Shown: positions 38,826 to 51,292, counted from the first letter of the stretch. The stretch: 64,000 nucleotides of DNA from Viridibacillus soli (GCF_016612995.1 NZ_JAEOAH010000001.1:62001-126000); one strand, 5' to 3'. Translations and numbers: made by a program. The notes: generated by a model not told the origin, from the letters alone.

Positions 38826-41297
38826 TCAATTCTCTTCTTCAAGAAAATCATAAGGACTAACGCCTTTCATACCGATTAAGGGATGAATATCTAAATAATT
38901 TTTGGCATCTAAAGATTGTGAACCAATGAATAACTGTTCGTCCTCTTCGGCAATTGTTGTTAACTTCATTTCTTTAGGCGCTTGTATCATTTCCTGGTCT
39001 GCAGACTCTACAATAGCTTCTAACACCTCAACTTGTTCCAAGCGATGTGCTAAAGTCGTTTGGCGTTGCAGATCATCCGTTCTAAGCATACCGTATTTAA
39101 AAACATCGACTTCGCCACAAAGAATAAGGAAGTTTTTTGCTCGTGTAATACCTGTATAAAGTAAGTTTTTTCGTAGCATTTTCGAATAACCACGTACTAC
39201 AGGCATAATGACCGTTTGGAATTCACTACCTTGCGATTTATGGATCGAACAGCAGTAAGCAAGTGTAATCTGATTCAAATCACCACGTTGATACGTTACT
39301 TCAATACCGTCATAAGAAGCTACGAGTAAATCTTGCTTCTCGATTGTTTCATTCGCTTTGATAATACTAATTACTTCACCCATATCACCGTTGAAAACAT
39401 TGCTATTCGGCTGATTGACGAGCTGTAATATTTTATCACCAATACGATAAGTGACATCGCCAAATGTTATTTCCTTACGCTTCTCTGTTTTCTTTGGATT
39501 AACGAGCTCTTGAATCATTTTATTGATGGCATCAATACCAGCAGGACCTCTATACATCGGCGCTAATATTTGAACATCATGAATAGAGAAGCCCTTTTTC
39601 ACGGCACTTGACACGACCTGCTTAATAACATCTGCTATTTGATCGGACGTAGCTTGGATAAAGGAGCGGTCAGATGTTTTGGCAAGTATGTTTTGTGGCA
39701 TTTCGCCTTTTTTCATTTGGTGAGCAAGTTCAATAATAGATGAACCGTCCGCTTGTCTATAAACATCTGTTAATTCAACCGTTGGAATCGCTTTAGATGC
39801 GAGTAAATCTTTTAACACTTGTCCAGGACCCACTGGTGGTAATTGATCTTGGTCGCCAACAAAAATAACTTGGCAATCATCATTTAACGATTTTAATAAT
39901 TGATGTGCAAGCCAAGTATCCACCATCGACATTTCGTCTATGATGATGAGTCGACCGCCTACTTCCTTCTCCGTTTCCTCTTCCTTATCCTGTCCTGTAA
40001 AGCCGAGCAAACGATGGATTGTCATCGCTGGTAATTCAGTTGATTCACTAAGGCGCTTTGCAGCTCTCCCTGTTGGTGCAGCTAGTACTATTGGGAATGG
40101 CTCGTCCTTTGCAGCATACTCCTTTGGGTCCAAAGATAAACCATGAAGCTCTGCGTAAACGTCCACAATACCTTTGACAACTGTCGTTTTCCCTGTACCA
40201 GGTCCACCCGTTAAAATCATAACAGCCGAGTTAATAGCTTTTTCAATGGCATCCACTTGCGTTTCAGCGTATGAAACACCAAAACGTTCCTCTGCATCAC
40301 CGATAAATTTTCGGATTTCGGATGTAGGGAACGCGGATTGCTCTTCATTCTTTTGGGCGAGCTCTGTAATTTTCGAAGCAATGCCAATTTCTGAAAAATA
40401 AAGGGAAGGCATATACAGACGGGTTTCTTCACCACAAATTTTACTTTCCTCACGAAGTTCAATACATGCTTTTGAAATAGCATCAAATGGAATTTCAAAT
40501 GCTTGACTCATTTCGAGGAGGTTTTTGGCTTGTGGTAGTATATCTTTTGCATCCATAAAGACATGGCCTTCTGATAGTGCACTAACGTTTAAAAGGTGCA
40601 AGATTGCAGCCTTTATACGATCCGGATGATCACCCGTAATATGTAATTTAGCGCCTAATTCATCTGCACGTTGAAAGCCAATACCTTCAATTTCTTCAAT
40701 GAGGCGATACGGATTTTGCGTTAATAGTTGAATCGCTTCATTTTCATACATTTGATAAATTTTGACTGCAAGCTGTGGACCGAAGCCCCATTCATTTAAT
40801 TGAATCATAATACGGTCCAGCCCTAGATTTTGCTCTAGCACGGTACGTAATGTCTCTTTTTTATCTTCCGTAAGTCGTGGAATTTCATCGAGCGCATCAG
40901 GATTATTAATAATAATTTTGATGGCATCTTTCCCTAGTCTTTTAACAATCGTTTCAGCCGTTTTATGACCGATGCCTGGGAATAGATCACTTGATAAATA
41001 ATGCACGACACCTTGTTCAGTACCTGGAATCTCTTTTAAAAAAGTGGCCGCTTGAAATTGCAAACCGTATTTCGGGTGCTGCTTCAATTGCCCCGTAAAA
41101 CGATACAACGTTTCTTCAACGACAGACGGAAAAAAGCCTGTCACTATAACTTCTTTTTCTTTATACGTTGTATTCGTTTCTTGAATTTTCAACTTAATAA
41201 TAGAAAATAAATTCTGGGGATTATGAAAGATAGAGACGACAGGCCGACCGACGATAAATAGCTGTTCTTCTTGAAACAATGATAGATTTTCAGTCAA
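38826..41297 (-). CDS. recD2: ATP-dependent 5'-3' DNA helicase RecD2
   Basis: RecD2 is a superfamily 1B helicase in DNA repair that works without RecBC. The protein of about 823 residues has an N-terminal OB-like region, a helix-hairpin-helix region (about 90-200), Walker A GGPGTGKTT, Walker B IIDEMSMVD, and the late motif AYCCSIHKSQGSEF. AAGGAGGTGACA lies just before adjacent GTG and TTG codons; TTG at 41297 was used, GTG at 41300 is equally possible. Confidence 0.95.
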   Translation of the reverse strand: MTENLSLFQEEQLFIVGRPVVSIFHNPQNLFSIIKLKIQETNTTYKEKEVIVTGFFPSVVEETLYRFTGQLKQHPKYGLQFQAATFLKEIPGTEQGVVHYLSSDLFPGIGHKTAETIVKRLGKDAIKIIINNPDALDEIPRLTEDKKETLRTVLEQNLGLDRIMIQLNEWGFGPQLAVKIYQMYENEAIQLLTQNPYRLIEEIEGIGFQRADELGAKLHITGDHPDRIKAAILHLLNVSALSEGHVFMDAKDILPQAKNLLEMSQAFEIPFDAISKACIELREESKICGEETRLYMPSLYFSEIGIASKITELAQKNEEQSAFPTSEIRKFIGDAEERFGVSYAETQVDAIEKAINSAVMILTGGPGTGKTTVVKGIVDVYAELHGLSLDPKEYAAKDEPFPIVLAAPTGRAAKRLSESTELPAMTIHRLLGFTGQDKEEETEKEVGGRLIIIDEMSMVDTWLAHQLLKSLNDDCQVIFVGDQDQLPPVGPGQVLKDLLASKAIPTVELTDVYRQADGSSIIELAHQMKKGEMPQNILAKTSDRSFIQATSDQIADVIKQVVSSAVKKGFSIHDVQILAPMYRGPAGIDAINKMIQELVNPKKTEKRKEITFGDVTYRIGDKILQLVNQPNSNVFNGDMGEVISIIKANETIEKQDLLVASYDGIEVTYQRGDLNQITLAYCCSIHKSQGSEFQTVIMPVVRGYSKMLRKNLLYTGITRAKNFLILCGEVDVFKYGMLRTDDLQRQTTLAHRLEQVEVLEAIVESADQEMIQAPKEMKLTTIAEEDEQLFIGSQSLDAKNYLDIHPLIGMKGVSPYDFLEEEN

Positions 41298-41313
41298 CAC
41301 TGTCACCTCCTTT

Positions 41314-41973
41314 TTATTGGTGGTTCATCGCAATCATATCGTGGATATAACGCGCTTGATCAAAATCAGGTTGTAGTGTAAATGCTTGCTTTAAGTGATA
41401 TATTGCATCTTCTGTACGTTCAGTTGAGACTGCAAAGAGAACACCTAAATTGTAGTGAGCATCTGCATTATTCCAATCTTCATCGATAACATATTGTAAT
41501 TCTTTTTGTGCCACATCGAACATTTCTAGTGAGCATAGTAAAATACCAAAAGCTAGTCGCACTTGAACATCTTCAGGTGCTAGTTCTGCGGCTCTTTGTA
41601 AATATGGCAGGGCTAATTTTGTTTCACCAGCGCGCTCGAAACTTTTACCAAGCATATAAAAAGCATCTGCACCTTCAATACCGAGGCGAATGGCAATTTC
41701 ATATAACTTTGCAGCTTCCATAAAGCGCTCGTTATTATAGTAAAGATTCGCTAAACCATAGTAGGCTGTTGCAGCTTTTTCATCTAAAGTAATGGCTTTT
41801 TGGAAAAAGCGTTCTGCTCTTTCCGTTTCGTCCATAGAAGCAAGTAGGTTACCAAAGTTAATGTAACCTACTGTGTTATTTGGCTCTTCTTCAATCGCTT
41901 GTGTAAAAGCTTGGACAGCATCTTCATAACGCTTTTCTTGAATAGCTTTTATACCTTGTTCGTTAAAATCCAC
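41314..41973 (-). CDS. yrrB: tetratricopeptide repeat protein (YrrB type)
   Basis: About 219 residues made almost wholly of six TPR units (for example VGYINFGNLLASMDETERAERFFQKAI and AAYYGLANLYYNNERFMEAAKLYEIAI). The GTG at 41973, eight bases after AGGAG, gives MDFNEQGIKAIQEKRY, similar to B. subtilis YrrB. A scaffold for protein contacts; its partner is not known. It lies between mnmA and recD2. Confidence 0.88.
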   Translation of the reverse strand: MDFNEQGIKAIQEKRYEDAVQAFTQAIEEEPNNTVGYINFGNLLASMDETERAERFFQKAITLDEKAATAYYGLANLYYNNERFMEAAKLYEIAIRLGIEGADAFYMLGKSFERAGETKLALPYLQRAAELAPEDVQVRLAFGILLCSLEMFDVAQKELQYVIDEDWNNADAHYNLGVLFAVSTERTEDAIYHLKQAFTLQPDFDQARYIHDMIAMNHQ

Positions 41974-41987
41974 TAATTCCACTCCTA

Positions 41988-44271
<2,284 letters not shown>

Positions 44272-44286
44272 TGTAAAAAATCTCCT

Positions 44287-44706
44287 TTAAATATAAAACA
44301 TATAGCCGTCATCAGAATCTTGTTCTTTATAAGCAGCTAAATCCTCTAATGAAGTTGTATCTAATACATTTTTCACAGCATCACGAATATCCATCCAAAG
44401 CTGTCGCTGAGGTGGTGCCTCGTTTTCGATTCCTTCAACTGGCTGAATCGGTCCTTCAAGTACACGAATGACATCTGCTGATGAGATTAAATGTGGAGGT
44501 TTTGATAACATATAACCACCATAAGCCCCGCGTACACTCTTCACTAAACCTGAGTTTCGAAGTGGTGAGACAAGTTGCTCCAAATAGGCCTCTGATAAAT
44601 TGTTATCTGCTGCAATTTGTCGCAAAGGAATTGGGCCCTGTCCATATTGTTTTGCTAATTCGATCATAATTGTGAGACCATAACGGCCTTTAGTTGAGAT
44701 TTTCAA
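44287..44706 (-). CDS. cymR: Rrf2-family regulator CymR
   Basis: CymR is the master repressor of cysteine and sulfur metabolism, acting in a complex with CysK. The 139-residue protein starts at TTG (KISTKGRYGLTIMIELA) after AGAGGTG, with an N-terminal winged helix (LRQIAADNNLSEAYLEQLVSPLRNSGLVKSVRGAYGGY). The three cysteines of iron-sulfur Rrf2 proteins are absent, as in CymR. Divergent from rarA, as in B. subtilis. Confidence 0.92.
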   Translation of the reverse strand: MKISTKGRYGLTIMIELAKQYGQGPIPLRQIAADNNLSEAYLEQLVSPLRNSGLVKSVRGAYGGYMLSKPPHLISSADVIRVLEGPIQPVEGIENEAPPQRQLWMDIRDAVKNVLDTTSLEDLAAYKEQDSDDGYMFYI

Positions 44707-44842
44707 AGTTTACACCTCTATATAATAGCTTACATTTATACGATAAAGTATAGCATATTTCCTTCCATTCTACTCGGGAATGCTTTATCATAAATGTTAC
44801 AAGCTTCAAAATAGAACAAACGTACGAGAGGAGGCAATCAGT

Positions 44843-46123
44843 TTGCCAAATGAACCACTCGCATTTCGCATGCGACCACGCAATTTAGATGAAGTCGTAG
44901 GTCAACAGGATATTATCGGAAAAGGTACCACTTTATATAAAATGATTACAAATGGACATGTTCCTTCTATATTACTTTACGGCGAACCCGGAATCGGAAA
45001 AACATCGATTGCCTATGCCATTGCCGGCACTTCTCGCCTGCCTTTTTTCGCTTTAAACGCAACGCGTGCTGGAAAAAAAGATGTGGAAGATGTAGTAGCT
45101 GAAGCACAGCTAACAGGTAAAGTACTCCTATTCTTAGATGAAATCCATCGTTTCAATAAACTACAACAAGATACATTACTACCACATGTAGAAAATGGAA
45201 CCATTGTTCTAATCGGCGCAACCACGGAAAATCCTTTCCATGACGTCAATCCTGCCGTTCGCTCTCGCTGTGGCGAGATCAAACAATTGAAACGCTTAAC
45301 ATATGAAGATATCGATGCACTTGTGCTACGTTCTTTAAAAGATAAAGAGCGAGGTCTTGGCCGCTATACGATTCGCTTAACTGACTTACAACGCGATAAA
45401 ATTGTTACAGCTGCACACGGAGATGCACGAAAAGCATTAACATTATTGGAGTCAGTTTACTATGCCTCTGATGAAGAGAATAATGAAACGATTGTACAGG
45501 ATTCAACAGTCAAAAATCTAGCAGAACGTATCGGCGTATTCGGCGATAAAAAAGGCTCGCATTTTTATAATTTGTTATCTGCCTTACAAAAGTCCGTACG
45601 AGGGAGTGATACAAACGCTGCACTTTACTATCTAGCGCACTGTTTAGAAAATGGTGACTTAGTTGCCGTATCACGCAGACTACTCGTTATGGGTTATGAA
45701 GATGTAGGTCTTGCAAATCCCGAAGTAGGGGGGCATGTCCTAGCAGCTGTGCAAGCGGCTGAACGTCTTGGCTTACCTGAAGCACGTATCCCATTAGCTC
45801 AAGCCGTTATCGAAATGTGCTTAGCGTCCAAATCGAATTCAGCCATTTCAGCAATTGACGCAGCCATTGCTGGTATTCATGCTGGAAAAACAGGCGACAT
45901 TCCTATGCATTTACGTGATGCCCATTATACAGGCGCAAAAACATTAGGCGTAGAGGGCTATCAGTATCCACATAACACACCTATCGGCACTTTCGGAGGT
46001 TGGGTCGATCAAGAATATTTGCCTGACGAACTTGTCGGCACCGAATATTACAAACCTGTCATTGCCGGCGAAGAAAAACGCATGGCTGGGATTTATGATA
46101 AGCTGAAATCGTTTAAGAAATAA
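44843..46123 (+). CDS. rarA: replication-associated recombination protein RarA
   Basis: RarA/MgsA is an AAA+ ATPase that acts at stalled replication forks. The start was taken at TTG (44843), eight bases after GAGGAGG, giving [21 protein letters not shown] and 426 residues; the frame extends 21 codons upstream without similarity. Walker [10 protein letters not shown], Walker B FLDEIHRF and the tetramerisation domain ([18 protein letters not shown]) are present. Confidence 0.95.
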   Translation: MPNEPLAFRMRPRNLDEVVGQQDIIGKGTTLYKMITNGHVPSILLYGEPGIGKTSIAYAIAGTSRLPFFALNATRAGKKDVEDVVAEAQLTGKVLLFLDEIHRFNKLQQDTLLPHVENGTIVLIGATTENPFHDVNPAVRSRCGEIKQLKRLTYEDIDALVLRSLKDKERGLGRYTIRLTDLQRDKIVTAAHGDARKALTLLESVYYASDEENNETIVQDSTVKNLAERIGVFGDKKGSHFYNLLSALQKSVRGSDTNAALYYLAHCLENGDLVAVSRRLLVMGYEDVGLANPEVGGHVLAAVQAAERLGLPEARIPLAQAVIEMCLASKSNSAISAIDAAIAGIHAGKTGDIPMHLRDAHYTGAKTLGVEGYQYPHNTPIGTFGGWVDQEYLPDELVGTEYYKPVIAGEEKRMAGIYDKLKSFKK

Positions 46124-46195
46124 AAGCAATCCCTACAATATCATTAATTGTCTTGACTATAGAAAATATCGATATTTTGTTCTCTTTTTCAAACA

Positions 46196-46250
46196 AAAAT
46201 AGAAGGGTAGATAAGCAGAAGAAATTTGCTTTATCTATCCTTCTATTTGT
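46196..46250. terminator. long hairpin between convergent rarA and the retropepsin gene
   Basis: AAATAGAAGGGTAGATAA and TTATCTATCCTTCTATTT are almost perfectly complementary (one G-U-type difference, one bulge near the loop). On the minus strand it is followed by a T-rich ATTTTTGTTTG; on plus the T run is weak. It probably ends both convergent transcripts. Confidence 0.7.
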
Positions 46251-46359
46251 AGCTTTAGAATAAAGTTTGTTTAAACCATCTTTTTCAGCTTTAATATTTT
46301 AGTATATATAGACTCTTTTGAAAAAAGTTTGATCTAAACAGTCCATTACACTATTAACA

Positions 46360-47526
46360 TCAATACTTTTTTATAGGCAGAAGCTCAATCTTTCTATTGG
46401 TATAATCAATAATCAAGCGCCCATCTTTAGCAATATCACTCCCAAAAACTCCATCTAGCTTAAAGAAAGTAGCAAGTTCTATCAATACCTTCCTTACGTT
46501 GTGCAAACTTATGGATTGATCATCATTCAAATAAACAATTAAATTTTCAAGGCTATCTATTTCTCTTTCTATCTCCCCCCCGATGCCTCCAGTTTGGACA
46601 AATCTTTTCTCTATTTTCAGATTACCGATTTTCGATAGGAGAGGTTGTCCAAAATGGGACTTATTTGCACCGGTATCTAATCCGAAAAACAAGGGAACTT
46701 GATTCTTTGACTTCACTTTCAAAATTGGATACCCACAAAAGAAAAGGTTGTTCTCCGCATCATCTTTTCGTTTTGGTTTCTGAATCGTTACTTTGTCCTG
46801 ACTATAATCAATTTCCAAATAGATATGTTGAATGATATCCCATCCAATAATTCCATCAATAATCATTATCTCTTTCGTATCAGGGTTTTGAATCGTTAAC
46901 AAATCATCCATTAACACCAATGTAGGCTGGTTACGAATCGATAGATCCTTTATTACAATTGAATCGATTAAGGCCAAATCGGTACCCGAACTTTGATCAG
47001 TTGAACCTTCCACCTGAAATTCTTTATCTTTAATTAAGTTAATATGACAATCTTTTGCTAAAGAATTAGAAATGACTGTCATCATTGCTCCAGTATCTAA
47101 CCAAAAGCACTTCTTATGTCCATTAATCATTACCTCAATCGTTGGTGAGCCAGATCTGCTTAGTTGCATAGGAATACATATTTGATTGTTTTGAAAAATG
47201 AATGTCGTTTGTTCAAACTGACTACAAGCTTTCGCAATTAATCGATTGCTTTTTTCAATACTAGGTTCATCAAAAAGGCCGAGAAGCTCTATTTGTTTCC
47301 ATTCGGATTTAACAAAATAAAGTTCAAATAAAATTTGAGCACATAGACCCCGTAATGAAAGACCTTGAGAATCACAATAAAGATGTTTCAACTTCTCTGC
47401 AGCTAAACCGTCTTTTCCATCTGTAATTAGTTTTAATGCAGATTCAAATTCTGTATGCTCATCATCCATTTCTACCGTAGCAAAATGAAACCTCTCCAAT
47501 TCTTCTATAACTTTCAATTCATCCAC
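46360..47526 (-). CDS. protein with two retropepsin-like aspartic protease lobes
   Basis: The 388-residue protein carries two copies of the aspartic protease motif, FWLDTGAMMTVIS (Asp144) and FGLDTGANKSHF (Asp284), each followed about 80 residues later by the second-half signature, DGIIGWD (224-230) and DGVFGSD (358-364), and then a closing strand, EIDYSQDKVTI and IIDYTNRKIEL. So two whole retropepsin-type lobes sit in one chain, enough for a pseudo-dimer active site. Residues 20-100 look helical, perhaps TPR-like. No signal peptide or membrane helix, so cytoplasmic. The start at 47526 is GTG; TTG at 47517 after GGGGTGGA is an alternative. Substrate unknown. Confidence 0.75.
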   Translation of the reverse strand: MDELKVIEELERFHFATVEMDDEHTEFESALKLITDGKDGLAAEKLKHLYCDSQGLSLRGLCAQILFELYFVKSEWKQIELLGLFDEPSIEKSNRLIAKACSQFEQTTFIFQNNQICIPMQLSRSGSPTIEVMINGHKKCFWLDTGAMMTVISNSLAKDCHINLIKDKEFQVEGSTDQSSGTDLALIDSIVIKDLSIRNQPTLVLMDDLLTIQNPDTKEIMIIDGIIGWDIIQHIYLEIDYSQDKVTIQKPKRKDDAENNLFFCGYPILKVKSKNQVPLFFGLDTGANKSHFGQPLLSKIGNLKIEKRFVQTGGIGGEIEREIDSLENLIVYLNDDQSISLHNVRKVLIELATFFKLDGVFGSDIAKDGRLIIDYTNRKIELLPIKKY

Positions 47527-47993
47527 CCCAATAAATAAATTATTTCCCCTGAAATTAAATGATAATTACTTTTTTGAATTTATGGACAGATAAGTTCTTT
47601 AATCTAACAAATAACTTCGTATTCTGTTACTCAGCAACTATAATTGAACAATTAAAAATCATTTTAATCTATTTCTTTTTACTGAGAGTACCACTCTTTT
47701 TTAGTGAACTGACCGACTACTTAGTGTTCAGTATAATTTAGACAATCTGGAATTTCTCATTATTGGTTTTTAAATCTTAGTATTGAAATTCTGATTAAAA
47801 CACTCCCTCACTATTGGTTTAGACATTATCATTAGTAGTAAACAAAATTTCACATTCCCCATATTTACACCTATTTTTCATAATTATAACATTATTGTGA
47901 ATAGTTTAAATATATTATTTTCGTACTTTTACTCAAGTTGCAGAAAACTAATAAAAACCCATCATTAGACCCTATATTTATGAAAATTAGATA
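47527..47993. other. AT-rich intergenic stretch
   Basis: No convincing gene. It must hold the promoter of the retropepsin-like gene at its left end, though no clear -35/-10 pair was found. A weak hairpin (AGAGT-ACC-ACTCT plus six T, around 47685-47702) is the only structure seen. Confidence 0.5.
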
Positions 47994-48035
47994 AATAAAA
48001 AAGCATGTATTGAATGGATTTTTCCAATACACGCT
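47994..48035 (-). terminator. terminator after the ABC permease
   Basis: On the minus strand GCGTGTATTG pairs with CAATACATGC (one G-U-type difference) around an 11-base loop, then TTTTTTATTT. It lies about 115 bases past the permease stop. Confidence 0.8.
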
Positions 48036-48150
48036 CTTATTCTTATAAAAGATCAAAACTTTAATCTATACTACTTCTTAATTCCCATGGTAAAAATTTA
48101 TTCAATCGCTTGTCATTTACTACATAGTACGCCAAAGGTACTTCTTTTAA

Positions 48151-49389
48151 TCATGTCGTTACTTTTAAAACCGTTTTGATTTTTTGGATAATACCACCCG
48201 AGCTATATGTTAATACGCTACGTTTGTAGAACGATAAGCTAAGCATGAATAATAAGACTACAGTCACAATAAGTACACCGAGTGAAATCATCGACTCTGT
48301 TGCCGCAATATCAGTAGCCCCAATGCGTAGTGGCATCACCATTCCAGATGTAAATGGAATGTAAGAGAACACTTTCACAAGCATCGTATCTGGACTATAC
48401 ATACCTGATAGTAAAACGTAAAATCCAGCAAGGCCCAACATCATAGCCGGCATCATCGCTTGACTCGACTCCTCTACTTTTGACACAAGCGAACCAAGCA
48501 GGGCACCCATAATAAGGAATAATACGATTGTTAATAATAAAAACGCAATCGCATAACCAACATAGCCTGCAGACAGTCCATTTATCACTTCAATAACTTT
48601 ATCCCATTTCGAACCACCATCTACTAACATAAATAATAACGATTGTACTGTAAGTAAAACTACAATTTGCGTTAACGCGAGTAAAAATGTCCCCGTTAAT
48701 TTCGCTAAGAAATGTGTAGCTGGTTTGATGCTCGCAAGTAGTACTTCTAAAACGCGAGATCCCTTCTCAGATGCCACATCTGTCGTAATCATCGATAAGA
48801 ATGACATCACAAACGAGTAGATTAAAAATCCAACTAAAAATGAAGCGCCAATTCCAGCCGCTTTCTCATCTTCACTTTTCCCACCAGCTGTTTCCTCATT
48901 CAAATTTTTCATTGAAATAGTCGTTTCAGATTGCAAAATTTTATCCGCTTGCTCCGCTGATAAATTAAGTTGCTGTACTTCATAAATCTTCCCTGCATAT
49001 TGAATACTAGAAGATACACTTTGCTGATCATTAAACGTTAGCGGTTTAAATGTCGCAATTTCTGCTACTAACGATCCACCCTTATCTTGAATAAAAATCG
49101 CCGCATCTAAATCTTCATCCCTAACCTTTTTCTCAACTGCAGCTTCCTCTTCTTTTGGGAATGAAAATTCTACATCTGGACTAGAAGTAAATAACGCTTT
49201 TAAATCTGCTTCAGTATCATTTAATACAGCAATCTTCAATGGCTCCTCTGCAAACAATGCCTCTTTAATATCTGACCAGAACATAACACAACTAATGACT
49301 ACAATATATATAAGAATAGAGAAAATAAATGACTTCGCTTTAATTTTTTGCTTATAAAGTTGCTTCACTAATAGCCAAAACTTAGACAT
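48151..49389 (-). CDS. ABC-2 type permease, NatB/YhaP-like
   Basis: The 412-residue membrane protein has one N-terminal helix (about 20-40), an extracytoplasmic domain of about 130 residues (EEPLKIAVLNDTEADLK...), then about five helices, the arrangement of NatB-like exporters of sodium or other small compounds. ATG at 49389 follows AGGTGG; it overlaps the end of the ATPase gene. Its 3' end is repeated, nearly identical, at 51481-51765. The substrate cannot be inferred. Confidence 0.85.
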   Translation of the reverse strand: MSKFWLLVKQLYKQKIKAKSFIFSILIYIVVISCVMFWSDIKEALFAEEPLKIAVLNDTEADLKALFTSSPDVEFSFPKEEEAAVEKKVRDEDLDAAIFIQDKGGSLVAEIATFKPLTFNDQQSVSSSIQYAGKIYEVQQLNLSAEQADKILQSETTISMKNLNEETAGGKSEDEKAAGIGASFLVGFLIYSFVMSFLSMITTDVASEKGSRVLEVLLASIKPATHFLAKLTGTFLLALTQIVVLLTVQSLLFMLVDGGSKWDKVIEVINGLSAGYVGYAIAFLLLTIVLFLIMGALLGSLVSKVEESSQAMMPAMMLGLAGFYVLLSGMYSPDTMLVKVFSYIPFTSGMVMPLRIGATDIAATESMISLGVLIVTVVLLFMLSLSFYKRSVLTYSSGGIIQKIKTVLKVTT

Positions 49390-50281
49390 TACTGCCACCT
49401 ACCTTATCTTTGAAAATTTCATCTAGAGATAAATAATCTAGGCTGAATTTTTCGATATAACCGCCATTAGAGACGATATCGAAAATCTCTTTTGCGTATG
49501 ACTCATCTTCTAAAGTAAGTGTAAATTGCTCCTTACCCATTTGTACATGCTTAACGCCAGCTAATGCTTCAAGCTCTGCTACAGTCATCTCTGTACGAAT
49601 TGTTAGCTTCGTTTTACCATATTGCTTTTTCAAATCTAGTAAACTACCAGAAAACAGTGATACTCCTTGTTTTAACAAGCATAAATGATCACAAAGCTCT
49701 TCTACATTCTCCATCTGATGACTTGAAAATAAAATCGTCGTACCATTTTCCTTTAGGGCTAAAATGGCATCTTTTAATAAATCTTTATTCACTGGATCTA
49801 GCCCACTAAATGGTTCATCTAATATTAAAAACTCTGGCTTATGTATAAAGCTTGCGATAAGCTGAACTTTTTGTTGATTTCCTTTTGATAACGTTTCAGC
49901 CTTTGCTTTACGCTTATCTTCAAGTTCAAAACGCTTAATCCAATACTCGACATCCTTCTTTAAATCTTTTCTCTTACAACCTCTTAATTCACCGAAGAAG
50001 TATAGCTGATCTTCGACTGGCATCGTAGGGAAAATACCGCGTTCCTCTGGTAAATAACCGAGTAAATCACGATCAATTGAATGAATGGACTTACCATTCC
50101 AAGAAATTTCTCCTTTAGTCGTTTCCTGCAAATCTAAAATCATTCGGAATGTCGTCGTTTTCCCAGCTCCATTTTGACCAACTAAGCCGAAAATCTCGCC
50201 CTTCTCAATTTTGAAAGAAAGGTTGTTCACTGCCACAAAATCCTGGTAACGTTTTGTTACCTCTTTAATAACTAATGCCAT
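49382..50281 (-). CDS. ABC transporter ATP-binding protein, NatA/YhaQ-like
   Basis: The 299-residue ATPase has Walker A GQNGAGKTT, signature LSKGNQQKVQL and Walker B FLILDEPFSGLDP, plus a C-terminal domain typical of DUF4162-carrying exporters. It works with the overlapping permease. AAAGGAGA precedes its ATG. Confidence 0.93.
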   Translation of the reverse strand: MALVIKEVTKRYQDFVAVNNLSFKIEKGEIFGLVGQNGAGKTTTFRMILDLQETTKGEISWNGKSIHSIDRDLLGYLPEERGIFPTMPVEDQLYFFGELRGCKRKDLKKDVEYWIKRFELEDKRKAKAETLSKGNQQKVQLIASFIHKPEFLILDEPFSGLDPVNKDLLKDAILALKENGTTILFSSHQMENVEELCDHLCLLKQGVSLFSGSLLDLKKQYGKTKLTIRTEMTVAELEALAGVKHVQMGKEQFTLTLEDESYAKEIFDIVSNGGYIEKFSLDYLSLDEIFKDKVGGSNV

Positions 50282-50351
50282 TGGAAGTCTCCTTTTATTC
50301 TAATTTCTGAATATACTATCTATACGTATGTACCTCAGATATGTATTCAAT

Positions 50352-50855
50352 TTATTTATGAAAAATTTCTCGCTCATTTTGTAAGGCCCGTATTCTTGTA
50401 TACACTTGCACCATTGCGATCAACATTATTAGCGATGCGCTAGCATTAATTAACCCAGTCCATACACTAGTCGATACAACAAAATTTAGAATTGAACTAG
50501 CTACATTTAAAATGAATACAAAACTATAGAGAAATAAAATTTTACACAAATAAGCGATTTTAGATGTACTGTCCGAATACAATTCAAATGGACGCTCTTC
50601 TTCTTTTTTTCGGACATATGCCCAAAGAATAAAAATCGCTACTATCTCCACTCCAGTAGAGGCTAAAAACTCTAAATACTCCTTACGATCCTTTGGTAAT
50701 AATACTAAGCGATAAGTATATTTCTCTGGGACACCTTCTTCAAATTGATAATAGAAAGGGATTGCTTTTTTTAAATGTAATCCTTTTTGGCTTTGAGCAT
50801 CTAGCCATTTTTCCTCCTTTTCATAATCGATAAAAAAGCGATGCGCTGTTATCAT
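50352..50855 (-). CDS. DUF2812 membrane protein
   Basis: The 167-residue protein starts MITAHRFFIDYEKEEKWLD, the DUF2812 signature, followed by membrane helices at about 68-80, 105-125 and 132-150. DUF2812 genes are commonly next to PadR regulators; its role is not established. Its start overlaps the padR stop by four bases (ATGA). A diverged fragment of a second copy lies at 51784-52025. Confidence 0.88.
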   Translation of the reverse strand: MITAHRFFIDYEKEEKWLDAQSQKGLHLKKAIPFYYQFEEGVPEKYTYRLVLLPKDRKEYLEFLASTGVEIVAIFILWAYVRKKEEERPFELYSDSTSKIAYLCKILFLYSFVFILNVASSILNFVVSTSVWTGLINASASLIMLIAMVQVYTRIRALQNEREIFHK

Positions 50856-51169
50856 AAAGGACCCTCCTGATTCAGTATATTTTGCCCATTCATATATAAT
50901 TCTTTTAAACGTCTCAGCTCATCTTCGACAACTTCTTTGCCAAGAGCTGTGATGACATATTCCTTTTTCCTCCCATCTTCTTCATAGGGTACAATCCACT
51001 TTTTCTGCACTAAAGACTTAATCGCCCCGTATAATGTACCTGGACCAAGCTGCACCCGCCCATTACTTAATGACTCCACCAATTGCATGATGCCATATCC
51101 ATGTCTTGGCTCATATAAAGCTAACAAAATATAATAAACCCCCTCTGTTAAAGGAGCATGTTGTTGCAT
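50852..51169 (-). CDS. PadR-family transcriptional regulator
   Basis: The 105-residue protein has the PadR winged helix: LTEGVYYILLALYEPRHGYGIMQLVE and GPGTLYGAIKSLVQKKWIVPYEEDGRKKEYVITALGKEVVEDEL. ATG at 51169 follows AGAGGTGG; an earlier GTG overlaps that site. It heads the DUF2812-ABC transporter operon and probably represses it, with the ABC exporter responding to a toxic compound. Confidence 0.92.
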   Translation of the reverse strand: MQQHAPLTEGVYYILLALYEPRHGYGIMQLVESLSNGRVQLGPGTLYGAIKSLVQKKWIVPYEEDGRKKEYVITALGKEVVEDELRRLKELYMNGQNILNQEGPL

Positions 51170-51196
51170 AAAATCCACCTCTTTACATCTATGGAA

Positions 51197-51249
51197 GATA
51201 TATCAGCATCCGACATAAAAAATATATCAGCAGACGATATGTTTGTCAA
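51197..51249 (-). promoter_or_regulatory. padR operon promoter with repeated operator-like elements
   Basis: On the minus strand TTGACA (51249-51244), 17 bases, TATATT (51226-51221). Two copies of the 11-mer TGCTGATATAT (51232-51222 and 51208-51198) lie over and after the -10, 24 bases apart, good candidates for the PadR binding site. A related but diverged arrangement lies at 52041-52105. Confidence 0.65.
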
Positions 51250-51292
51250 TACATTTATGCCCATTTAATATCATTAATGGTATCTATTACAT

